Source: an uncultured Alphaproteobacteria bacterium
GTDB taxonomy: Bacteria > Pseudomonadota > Alphaproteobacteria > RF32 > CAG-239
Direction: 5' to 3'
DNA: 5,149 nucleotides
Assembly: GCA_904501925.1 (NCBI GenBank)
Contig: CAJGCO010000039.1
Span: forward strand, 1 to 5,149
The translations under genes were made by a program, and so were the position numbers. Below are positions 1 through 5,149 of this stretch, piece after piece; positions within the stretch are counted from its first letter, which is position 1, and each line of letters opens with the position of its first letter. A model generated the notes under the pieces. The model made no database searches. It saw nothing but the letters and a program-made list of their open reading frames with translations, and was not told the origin of the DNA.

Positions 1-1175
1 AAAAATATTTATCAAATTCAGTTGGTGGACTTATAGCTGCAGCATTTTTTGCTTTTCCACATGATAGTTTATATAATAAAGATTTTAAGCCAGATAATTT
101 CATGGTTTTTGCCATAGTTGTTGGCTTATATTATTTATTAAAATATATAAAAAAAAGAGACTTGTTGAGTCTATGTGTTTCATTTTTATCATTTTTTATA
201 TCTTTTATGTTTACTCAAAAAGCAGTTCTTATTCTTCTAGGAATAGGAATAATTATTTTATATTTAATTTATGATAAAAAAGTTTCTATAAAAGATTGTC
301 TGTATAGTGCAATTATTCCAATTTTGATATTTTTTACATACTTAGTATATTTACATCATAATGATATACTATCATTGTATTTTAAAGCTAATTTTGAATT
401 GAACACTCACATTCCAAGTGTTTTTCATACAAGAAGATTTATTTATCCAAACTTAGAAATGGATATCCCAATACTTTTTTCTATGTTGGGATGTTTCATT
501 TATTTATATAAAGATAACACATATGCAAAAGTTTGTGGATTAGCTTTTATTTTTGAATATATAATAAGATTATTTTATTTTACCCCATTTGTTTATTATT
601 TTGCATTTTTGCATGCAGTATCTTCAATATACGCAGGATATGTAGTTTCAAGAATAATAAATAAATATAAATATTTTATATGGATAATAATAGCATATTT
701 TCTGATTATCGGTGGTTTGTATGCTAAAATATATAGTAAACGAATAACAGTTGGTGATGATTATAAATATGGAGCATCTGGATTTGTATTAAGATTAACC
801 AATCCTTGTGATTATATTTTAAACGGATATAGAATAGGGTATAATTTATTTGGTAAAGATGTTGATTATATATGGAATTTACTAGGGCAAATTGATGTGA
901 TTGCATCTACGATAGGCATTCGTCCGTTAGCTGATTTAGAGGCGCTTATTCGTCAAAAACGCCCCAAAATAATATATGGTAAAAATTATTATGATACATA
1001 TTTGGAGTATCGTGGTCAAATTGGTATACAACCTATTCACTGGATAAGTTCTCACTTACTAAATGAGATGTATATTCCTCTAAATCGTGACGATTTGTAT
1101 ATATTAAAACCAGAATTTCAAAAATATGATTGTCGTTATAGCCCTCGTACAAAAACATACGAGTATTATGATTAA
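1..1175 (+). CDS. Multi-pass membrane protein, probable GT-C (ArnT/PMT-like) glycosyltransferase, 5' partial
   Basis: The frame is open from the left edge (first full codon at position 3), so the gene begins upstream. The ATG at 102 is internal: it has no Shine-Dalgarno and sits inside a PDNFMVF-type segment. About 390 residues are visible. Hydrophobic, probably membrane-spanning stretches lie roughly at residues 34-50, 53-71, 74-90, 99-117, 155-168, 176-215 and 222-242. A C-terminal soluble domain of about 140 residues follows, with an NPCDYIL...YNLFGKDVDYIWN segment. This layout of many helices followed by a periplasmic tail is typical of GT-C enzymes, which move sugars from polyprenyl-phosphate carriers onto lipid A, glycans or proteins at the outer face of the inner membrane. 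The N-terminal region expected to carry the catalytic acidic residue is off the window, so activity cannot be judged. The family call is by overall character only; another polytopic envelope protein is possible. No terminator is visible after the stop. Confidence 0.6.
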   Translation, partial: KYLSNSVGGLIAAAFFAFPHDSLYNKDFKPDNFMVFAIVVGLYYLLKYIKKRDLLSLCVSFLSFFISFMFTQKAVLILLGIGIIILYLIYDKKVSIKDCLYSAIIPILIFFTYLVYLHHNDILSLYFKANFELNTHIPSVFHTRRFIYPNLEMDIPILFSMLGCFIYLYKDNTYAKVCGLAFIFEYIIRLFYFTPFVYYFAFLHAVSSIYAGYVVSRIINKYKYFIWIIIAYFLIIGGLYAKIYSKRITVGDDYKYGASGFVLRLTNPCDYILNGYRIGYNLFGKDVDYIWNLLGQIDVIASTIGIRPLADLEALIRQKRPKIIYGKNYYDTYLEYRGQIGIQPIHWISSHLLNEMYIPLNRDDLYILKPEFQKYDCRYSPRTKTYEYYD

Positions 1176-1236
1176 ATTAGTAGAAATTTTAAAAATACCA
1201 GTTATACTACCTACAATAATTTATAACATACTATGT

Positions 1237-1241
1237 GGAGG
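1237..1241 (+). promoter_or_regulatory. Shine-Dalgarno of the nagB-like gene
   Basis: GGAGG lies 5 nt upstream of the ATG at 1247. This fixes the start there and rules out the in-frame GTG at 1235, which overlaps the ribosome binding site itself. Confidence 0.85.
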
Positions 1242-1246
1242 CTAAC

Positions 1247-2038
1247 ATGAGAGTGATTATAAAATCAGATTATGAAGAAGTAACCGATTGGGCATCAACA
1301 TATATAGCATATAAAATTAATAGAGCACGTCCAACAGCCAATAAGCCTTTTGTTTTAGGGTTGCCAATGGGTGATACTCCTAAAGGTATGTATAAAAAAT
1401 TAGTGGAATTAAATCATGCAGGAAAGTTGTCATTTGCTAATGTTGTAATATTTTGTATGAATGAATTTATTGGTATTGATAAAAAAGCACCACAAAGTTG
1501 TCATTCATATATGAATGAGTATTTGTTAAAACATGTAGATACTAAAAATGCCAATATTTATATCTTAGATGGTAAAACCAAAAACTATGAAAAAGAATGC
1601 GCAAATTTTGAATTAGCAATTCGTCAAAAAGGGGGAATTGATCTATTTGTTGGTGGTGTCGGCGCAGATGGGCATATAGCATTTAATGAGCCTTTTTCAT
1701 CATTGAATTCTCACACTAGAGTTAAAACACTTACAACTAGAACTATGAATGAAAAGGCAAAATTATTTGATGGGGATATTTCAAAAGTTCCACATACTGT
1801 TTTAACAGTAGGTACAGGAACTATAATGGAAGCTAAAGAAGTAATGCTTTTAGCAACTGGGCATGCAAAAGCTGATGCGACAAAGGCTGCGATAGAGGGA
1901 AGTGTAAATCATCGTTGGGCTGTAAGTGCGCTTCAAATGCATCGTCATGGGGTGTATTTATGTGATGAAGATGCTGCATCAAAATTAGAGCAAGAAACTG
2001 TTTCATATTTAAAAGATATTGAACGTAATGCATACTAA
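1247..2038 (+). CDS. nagB: Glucosamine-6-phosphate deaminase homologue with altered active site
   Basis: The product has 263 residues (E. coli NagB has 266) and begins MRVIIKSDYE, matching the family N-terminus. The ATG at 1247 is chosen because GGAGG sits 5 nt before it. NagB converts glucosamine-6-P to fructose-6-P and ammonia in the cytoplasm. The family signature GGVGADGHIAFNEP is at 136-149, with Asp141, His143 and Glu148 of the ring-opening relay. Lys208 is kept. So are the GlcNAc-6-P allosteric positions Ser151, Ser152, Arg158, Lys160, Thr161 and Tyr254. The alignment to E. coli is gap-free, yet position 72, the proposed general base Asp, is Asn (codon AAT at 1460). The phosphate loop reads LPMGDTP (Met41, Asp43 instead of Thr41, Gly43), Arg172 is Lys, and HPESY at 81-85 is APQSC. 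Fold membership is certain; deaminase activity is doubtful. The 71-nt gap upstream shows no convincing promoter, so transcription may come from the preceding gene. The 3' end overlaps the alkD-like gene by 11 nt. Confidence 0.88.
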   Translation: MRVIIKSDYEEVTDWASTYIAYKINRARPTANKPFVLGLPMGDTPKGMYKKLVELNHAGKLSFANVVIFCMNEFIGIDKKAPQSCHSYMNEYLLKHVDTKNANIYILDGKTKNYEKECANFELAIRQKGGIDLFVGGVGADGHIAFNEPFSSLNSHTRVKTLTTRTMNEKAKLFDGDISKVPHTVLTVGTGTIMEAKEVMLLATGHAKADATKAAIEGSVNHRWAVSALQMHRHGVYLCDEDAASKLEQETVSYLKDIERNAY

Positions 2039-2729
2039 TTTTTTAGAATTGTTAAAAAATAAACGTGATGAAAAATATCGCGAGTTTACTTCTCAACTAT
2101 TGCCTAAAGAAGTTAATTTATTGGGTGTAAGAATTCCAGAAATTCGTAAGATATTAAAAGATATCATAAAAAATAACAAACATAATGATATATTAAAGCT
2201 AGATATATCATCATATGTGTATCAAGAAGAGTTAATTTTGCATGCATTAGTATTAGCTCATGCGCCAATAAGTGTTGTAGATAAGGTCGAGTTGATTAAA
2301 GGATTTGTTCCATATATAAATAGTTGGGCTGTTTGTGATATTTTTTGTGCAGATTTAAAACAAACAAAAAGTAATTTAGCATTGTTTTATAAAACATTTC
2401 AAAATTATACCAATAGTAATTATGAGTATCAGATTCGTTTTTTTTATGTTCTAGCGCTTAATTATTTTATTAATGAGGAAATGATAAACGATATTCTTAA
2501 TTTAATTTCTAAGCAAAAATACGTGGGGTATTACGATAAAATGGCGGTGGCTTGGTTTTTATCTATGGCATATATAAAGTTTCCTCAAAAAATACAAAAG
2601 TTTATATCTAAAACGCCGTTAGAAAAATTTGTATTCTCAAAAACAATAAGTAAAATATGTGATTCACATCAAGTTAAAAAGGAGGCTAAATTGCAATTAA
2701 GAAATTTAGCCTCTCAGGTTAAAAGCTAA
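2028..2729 (+). CDS. AlkD-like HEAT-repeat DNA alkylation repair protein
   Basis: The product has 233 residues from the ATG at 2028, a usual length for the DNA_alkylation/AlkD family (all-helical HEAT-like repeats). AlkD excises positively charged alkylated bases such as N7-methylguanine and N3-methyladenine from DNA without base flipping. Trp100, Asp104, Arg137 and Trp176 can be matched by spacing to Trp109, Asp113, Arg148 and Trp187 of Bacillus cereus AlkD. The Trp-Asp interval is 4 in both, Arg-Trp is 39 in both, and Asp-Arg is 33 here against 35. The local motifs are NSWAVCD, YQIRFFYV and KMAVAWFL. A TTG at 2019 would add three residues, but neither start has a good Shine-Dalgarno. The ATG overlaps the last 11 nt of the nagB-like gene in another frame, which suggests translational coupling. 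The stop (TAA, 2727-2729) overlaps the glyA stop on the other strand. The 3' end also encodes the probable glyA terminator hairpin. The exact substrate is unknown. Confidence 0.82.
   Translation: MHTNFLELLKNKRDEKYREFTSQLLPKEVNLLGVRIPEIRKILKDIIKNNKHNDILKLDISSYVYQEELILHALVLAHAPISVVDKVELIKGFVPYINSWAVCDIFCADLKQTKSNLALFYKTFQNYTNSNYEYQIRFFYVLALNYFINEEMINDILNLISKQKYVGYYDKMAVAWFLSMAYIKFPQKIQKFISKTPLEKFVFSKTISKICDSHQVKKEAKLQLRNLASQVKS
2671..2714 (-). terminator. Intrinsic terminator of rpiB-glyA, inside the alkD-like coding sequence
   Basis: A perfect 11-bp inverted repeat, GAGGCTAAATT (2682-2692) and AATTTAGCCTC (2703-2713), encloses a 10-nt loop. Read on the minus strand, the stem starts 13 nt after the glyA stop codon and is followed by CTTTTTAACTT, a short U-rich tail. 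Read on the plus strand there is no T run after the stem, so it serves glyA rather than the alkD-like gene. Confidence 0.75.
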
Positions 2730-3976
2730 TCTTTGTAGATTGGAAATTTTGCAGTCAATTCTAAAATTTTCTTTTTAGAAATTTCTAGTATATTTTCTTC
2801 TTCGTTAGTTCCAATAGCATCAATCACATCAGCTATAATATTTCCAATTAATTCAAATTCATCTTCCTTAAAACCTCTGGTTGTGCCAGCAGGGCTACCA
2901 AGTCTAACACCTGATGTTTGAGAAGGAGGAAGAGGATCAAAAGGAATTGCATTTTTATTAACTGTAATATGAATGCTATCAAGGACTTCAGTTAATTTTT
3001 TACCAGTAATTCCTTTAGGGGTTAAATCAACTAAAATTAAATGAGTATCTGTTCCATCAGTAACAAGGTTTAAGCCACGTTTTTTAAGAGTTTCCCCCAA
3101 CACTTTTGCATTCTTTACAACTTGTAAAGAATACTTCTTAAATTCATCACTAAGAGCTTCTTTGAAGCATACAGCTTTAGCTGCAATTACGTGTTCTAAA
3201 GGTCCTCCTTGCATACCAGGGAATATGGCTGAATTTATTTTTTTAGCAATTTCATCGCTATTAGTAAGTATTGCTCCACCTCTTGGACCTCTCAATGTTT
3301 TATGAGTGGTTGTTGTTACAACATCAGCAATATTAAGAGGATTTGGGTATAAATTACTAGCAACTAATCCTGCAAAATGCGCCATATCAACCATTAAATA
3401 AGCGCCACATTCATCAGCAATTGCTCTGAATTTTGAAAAATCAATAACTCTAGGGTATGATGAGCATCCAGCAATAATAAGTTTGGGTTTGTGATTTAAT
3501 GCTAAGCTTTTTACTTCATCATAATCAATTAATCCAGATTCTTTTTTTACACCATATTGAATAGAGTTAAACCATTTTCCAGAAATAGAAACTTTAGATC
3601 CGTGAGTTAAATGACCACCTGCATCCAAACTCATGCCTAAAACAGTATCACCAGGTTTAAGTAATGCGCCAAATACAGCCATATTAGCTTGTGAACCAGA
3701 GTGCGGTTGTACATTAGCATATTGAGCATTAAAAATTTTTTTTAATCTATCAATAGCAAGTTGTTCAACTTTATCAACGAATTCACATCCTCCATAATAA
3801 CGTTTTTTGGGATATCCTTCAGCATATTTGTTTGTTAATATAGAACCTTGAGCTTCCAAAACAGCCTTAGATACAATGTTTTCTGAGGCAATAAGTTCAA
3901 CATTATGTTGTTGTCTATCAAATTCTTCATTTATTGCGTAATAAATTTCATCATCAAACTTTTCTAGTGCGTTCAT
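2726..3976 (-). CDS. glyA: Serine hydroxymethyltransferase
   Basis: The 416-residue PLP enzyme interconverts serine plus tetrahydrofolate with glycine plus 5,10-methylene-tetrahydrofolate, the main entry of one-carbon units for purine, thymidylate and methionine synthesis; it is cytoplasmic. Family motifs appear in order: ELIASEN (27-33), NKYAEGYPKKRYYGG (49-63), QPHSGSQAN (90-98), VDMAH (196-200, Asp and His contacting PLP), and TTTTHKTLRGPRGG (221-234), with Lys226 as the Schiff-base lysine. Near the C-terminus are VNKNAIPFD (339-347) and SGVRLGSPAGTTRGF (355-369), where Arg358 is the likely carboxylate-binding arginine. The start at 3976 is chosen because AGGAGG lies 4 nt upstream. The longer open frame to 4036 would add 20 unlike residues and overlap rpiB. 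It lies 13 nt after rpiB, the gene order often seen in alphaproteobacteria. Length and motifs are complete, with nothing unusual in the protein. Confidence 0.98.
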   Translation of the reverse strand: MNALEKFDDEIYYAINEEFDRQQHNVELIASENIVSKAVLEAQGSILTNKYAEGYPKKRYYGGCEFVDKVEQLAIDRLKKIFNAQYANVQPHSGSQANMAVFGALLKPGDTVLGMSLDAGGHLTHGSKVSISGKWFNSIQYGVKKESGLIDYDEVKSLALNHKPKLIIAGCSSYPRVIDFSKFRAIADECGAYLMVDMAHFAGLVASNLYPNPLNIADVVTTTTHKTLRGPRGGAILTNSDEIAKKINSAIFPGMQGGPLEHVIAAKAVCFKEALSDEFKKYSLQVVKNAKVLGETLKKRGLNLVTDGTDTHLILVDLTPKGITGKKLTEVLDSIHITVNKNAIPFDPLPPSQTSGVRLGSPAGTTRGFKEDEFELIGNIIADVIDAIGTNEEENILEISKKKILELTAKFPIYKD

Positions 3977-3980
3977 CTTT

Positions 3981-3988
3981 CCTCCTTT
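3981..3988 (-). promoter_or_regulatory. Shine-Dalgarno of glyA
   Basis: On the minus strand AAAGGAGG stands 4 nt before the ATG at 3976, inside the short rpiB-glyA gap. It decides the glyA start against the upstream in-frame ATG at 4036. Confidence 0.88.
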
Positions 3989-3989
3989 A

Positions 3990-4418
3990 TTAAAAATCCA
4001 ACATATCGATTCTTCTTTGGTGTCTACCACCTTCAAATTCTGTATTTAAGAAAATATCGATTCTGTTAAAAACATCATCTTTGTTCATAGTTCTGCCACC
4101 AAAAACCATAACATTAGCGTTATTATGTTTTCTAGTCATTAATGCAACATTATCATCGTATAATAAAGCAGCTCTAATTCCTTTATATCTATTAGCTTTA
4201 ATTGATATTCCTATTCCTGTCCCACAAACTAAAATGCCGAAATCAGATTCTTTATTTAAAATCGAGTTTACAAGTTTATCTGCATATAGTGGGTAATCAA
4301 CAGATTCTAGATTATTAGTACCCAAATCTAATATATTCACATTTTTTTTAGATAAATATTCAATAATACTTTGCTTTAATTCAAAACCACCATGGTCAGC
4401 TGCAATTGCTATTTTCAT
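3990..4418 (-). CDS. rpiB: Ribose-5-phosphate isomerase B
   Basis: The 142-residue cytoplasmic enzyme of the RpiB/LacAB family interconverts ribose-5-P and ribulose-5-P in the non-oxidative pentose phosphate pathway. The N-terminus MKIAIAADHGG carries Asp8 and His9. CGTGIGISI follows at 65-73, with Cys65 corresponding to the catalytic Cys66 of E. coli RpiB. His98 in RKHNNANV matches the ring-opening His99. EGGRHQRR at 129-136 supplies Arg132 and Arg136, matching the phosphate-binding arginines 133 and 137. Asp40-Tyr-Pro is the usual DYP segment. The start at 4418 is supported by AGGAG 8 nt upstream (4427-4431) and by the family N-terminus. It is the first gene of an operon with glyA. No convincing promoter could be picked in the very AT-rich 160 nt upstream on this strand. 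Confidence 0.96.
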   Translation of the reverse strand: MKIAIAADHGGFELKQSIIEYLSKKNVNILDLGTNNLESVDYPLYADKLVNSILNKESDFGILVCGTGIGISIKANRYKGIRAALLYDDNVALMTRKHNNANVMVFGGRTMNKDDVFNRIDIFLNTEFEGGRHQRRIDMLDF

Positions 4419-4426
4419 AATAAATT

Positions 4427-4431
4427 CTCCT
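4427..4431 (-). promoter_or_regulatory. Shine-Dalgarno of rpiB
   Basis: AGGAG on the minus strand lies 8 nt before the ATG at 4418, confirming the rpiB start. Confidence 0.75.
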
Positions 4432-4504
4432 AAAATAAACTACTTAAGCCTAGCAAAATTTTATATTAATAATAATAAAAATATGAGATATGCACATAAA
4501 TAAA

Positions 4505-4530
4505 AAAAAATGCATTTTTTAAAAAAAATA
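4505..4530. promoter_or_regulatory. A/T-tract element upstream of the tRNA promoter (UP-like)
   Basis: A self-complementary 16-mer (six A, TGCA, six T at 4505-4520) is followed by a run of eight or more A residues ending at about 4529. This lies directly upstream of the -35 box at 4533, where UP elements of strong stable-RNA promoters sit. Such A-tracts can also bend DNA. The role is inferred from position and composition only. Confidence 0.4.
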
Positions 4531-4532
4531 TG

Positions 4533-4560
4533 TTGACGTTCAATTTTTTTTATGTATAAA
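4533..4560 (+). promoter_or_regulatory. Sigma70-like promoter for the tRNA-Cys/tRNA-Asn operon
   Basis: TTGACG (4533-4538, five of six to consensus) and TATAAA (4555-4560, five of six) are separated by 16 bp. The expected transcription start is about 4566-4569, roughly 27-30 nt before the mature tRNA-Cys. A T-run fills the spacer. The stretch between the -10 and the expected start is AT-rich, not the GC-rich discriminator of classic stringently controlled promoters. Confidence 0.65.
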
Positions 4561-4565
4561 TACAA

Positions 4566-4590
4566 ATCACCACGGTGATGTTGGTACCAA
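4566..4590. repeat. Two adjacent small palindromes at the tRNA transcription start
   Basis: ATCACC (4566-4571) and GGTGAT (4574-4579) form 6-bp arms around a 2-nt centre. One base later comes TTGGTACCAA (4581-4590), a perfect 10-bp palindrome. They cover the expected start site and the leader before tRNA-Cys. They may be an operator or leader hairpins used in processing; no regulator is recognised. Confidence 0.4.
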
Positions 4591-4595
4591 AGAGG

Positions 4596-4670
4596 GGCCG
4601 GTTGGCAGAATGGCTCATGCAGAGGACTGCAAATCCTTCTATATCGGTTCGATTCCGGTACCGGCCTCCA
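4596..4670 (+). tRNA. tRNA-Cys (anticodon GCA)
   Basis: The cloverleaf folds fully. The acceptor stem GGCCGGT (4596-4602) pairs with ACCGGCC (4660-4666). The D stem is GCA/TGC. The anticodon stem GAGGA/TCCTT has loop CTGCAAA with GCA at 4629-4631. The T stem ATCGG/CCGGT has loop TTCGATT. The discriminator at 4667 is T, the U73 identity base of cysteine tRNAs, and CCA is encoded at 4668-4670. It reads UGC and UGU codons. It is the first tRNA of a two-tRNA transcript, with 6 nt before tRNA-Asn. Confidence 0.97.
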
Positions 4671-4676
4671 AGATAT

Positions 4677-4751
4677 TCCGACTTAGCTCAGCGGTAGAGC
4701 AATCGGCTGTTAACCGATCGGTCATCTGTTCGAATCAGATAGTCGGAGCCA
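4677..4751 (+). tRNA. tRNA-Asn (anticodon GTT)
   Basis: The acceptor stem TCCGACT (4677-4683) pairs with AGTCGGA (4741-4747). The D stem is GCTC/GAGC. The anticodon stem ATCGG/CCGAT has loop CTGTTAA with GTT at 4709-4711. The T stem ATCTG/CAGAT has loop TTCGAAT. The discriminator is G (4748), as usual for asparagine tRNAs, and CCA is encoded at 4749-4751. It reads AAC and AAU codons and is cotranscribed with tRNA-Cys. Confidence 0.97.
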
Positions 4752-4753
4752 AT

Positions 4754-4785
4754 AAAAAGCGTCCTTGAAAAAGGACGTTTTTTTT
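4754..4785. terminator. Bidirectional intrinsic terminator between the tRNAs and the right-hand gene
   Basis: The stem CGTCCTT (4760-4766) and AAGGACG (4771-4777) closes a GAAA loop. On the plus strand eight T residues follow (4778-4785), ending the tRNA transcript. On the minus strand the same hairpin is followed by CTTTTTATT, so it can also end the gene that stops at 4802. Confidence 0.88.
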
Positions 4786-4801
4786 GTTTGTTTCACTTAT
4801 A

Positions 4802-5149
4802 TTATTTATCTAAATCTAAACTTAAACCATTAGCTTTAAATTCTTTTTTACCTTGAGGGTCGAATTTGTAATAGTAGATAAGTTCTCTTTCATTAATTTT
4901 TTTTGCGTCAATAGCAGCTTCTGGAATACCCCATAAGACAGAAACAGGCCAAGCCAAAAGATTAAGTGTTCCATATAAATAATGAGAGCTATCTCCACCA
5001 TTTCCTGAGGCTAAATAAAAGTTTCCAAAACCAGGTAATATATTTAATAGAGCAGCACCTGCAGGGCTAGCAGGCTTCTCCCATGAACCAATAGGTTTAT
5101 CAACGCTTACCCCTTGTCCTTTTAACATTCTTAATTCAAGTTCTTCTTG
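4802..5149 (-). CDS. Conserved-looking hypothetical protein, possibly envelope-associated, 5' partial
   Basis: The frame stays open to the right edge, so the ATG at 5128 is probably internal: the codons before it encode QEELELR without a stop, and no Shine-Dalgarno precedes it. 115 residues are visible, ending in TAA. Two hydrophobic, Gly/Pro-containing segments stand out, roughly residues 29-47 (PAGAALLNILPGFGNFYLAS) and 58-76 (LYGTLNLLAWPVSVLWGIP). A polar tail IDAKKINERELIYYYKF follows and ends with LSLDLDK. The pattern resembles short membrane or lipoprotein-type proteins, but the N-terminus that would show a signal peptide or lipobox is outside the window. I do not recognise a named family and assign no function. 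A terminator lies just after its stop. It is transcribed toward the tRNA pair, not with it. Confidence 0.72.
   Translation of the reverse strand, partial: QEELELRMLKGQGVSVDKPIGSWEKPASPAGAALLNILPGFGNFYLASGNGGDSSHYLYGTLNLLAWPVSVLWGIPEAAIDAKKINERELIYYYKFDPQGKKEFKANGLSLDLDK

Noticed and set aside
102..104. ATG at 102 as the start of the membrane glycosyltransferase gene
   Set aside because: The frame is open back to position 3, there is no Shine-Dalgarno, and the residues before it continue the same family-like segment; the gene is cut by the window edge.
724..906. Minus-strand open frame of 60 codons
   Set aside because: It lies antisense within the membrane protein gene, with AT-driven His/Tyr/Ile/Leu-rich composition and no start signal.
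1203..1208. TATACT as a -10 box for the nagB-like gene
   Set aside because: No -35 element with acceptable match lies 15-19 bp upstream; in such AT-rich sequence a lone -10-like hexamer is expected by chance.
1235..1246. GTG at 1235 as the nagB-like start
   Set aside because: The codon overlaps the GGAGG site that serves the ATG at 1247, and the family N-terminus begins at that ATG.
1833..2033. Minus-strand open frame of 66 codons
   Set aside because: Antisense shadow of the nagB-like gene; low-complexity His/Leu-rich product and no ribosome binding site.
2728..2779. Plus-strand terminator for the alkD-like gene (AATCT/AGATT or TCTAAAA/TTTTAGA hairpins)
   Set aside because: Both stems are short and AT-rich, lie in glyA coding sequence and lack a T run after the stem.
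3977..4036. 20-residue N-terminal extension of GlyA
   Set aside because: It overlaps the rpiB coding end, is unlike SHMT N-termini, and a strong AGGAGG precedes the internal ATG at 3976.
4081..4296. Plus-strand open frame of 71 codons with a hydrophobic product
   Set aside because: It is antisense to rpiB, whose motifs are complete; no Shine-Dalgarno, and hydrophobicity follows from reading the opposite strand.

Overview
This AT-rich window (UAA/UAG stops, many A and T tracts) looks like chromosomal DNA of an AT-rich bacterium. Three things suggest an alphaproteobacterium, possibly host-associated with a reduced base composition: the rpiB-glyA gene order, the character of the GlyA sequence, and a tRNA-Cys/tRNA-Asn pair. 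That placement is inference from sequence character only; no search was run.

Left half, plus strand. The window opens inside a multi-pass membrane protein that resembles the C-terminal two thirds of a GT-C (ArnT/PMT-like) lipid-linked-sugar glycosyltransferase (to 1175). A 71-nt gap follows, then a glucosamine-6-phosphate deaminase homologue (nagB-like, 1247-2038). Its last 11 nt overlap the start of an AlkD-like HEAT-repeat DNA glycosylase gene (2028-2729).

Middle, minus strand. rpiB (4418 down to 3990) and glyA (3976 down to 2726) form a two-gene operon with a 13-nt gap. The glyA stop overlaps the stop of the alkD-like gene in a tail-to-tail arrangement. The probable intrinsic terminator of the rpiB-glyA transcript lies inside the 3' coding end of the alkD-like gene.

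Right part. An A-tract-rich intergenic region holds a sigma70-like promoter and two small palindromes, followed by tRNA-Cys(GCA) and tRNA-Asn(GUU), both with encoded CCA. A bidirectional terminator separates these from a minus-strand gene of unrecognised function that runs off the right edge.

Most of the content is housekeeping: one-carbon and serine/glycine metabolism, pentose phosphate isomerisation, tRNAs. The least ordinary item is the NagB homologue. It aligns without gaps to E. coli NagB numbering and keeps Asp141/His143/Glu148 and the allosteric-site residues. However, Asn replaces the catalytic-base Asp72, Asp sits in the phosphate loop at position 43, and the HPESY segment at 81-85 is altered. 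I see no mobile element, CRISPR array, toxin-antitoxin pair or defence system.
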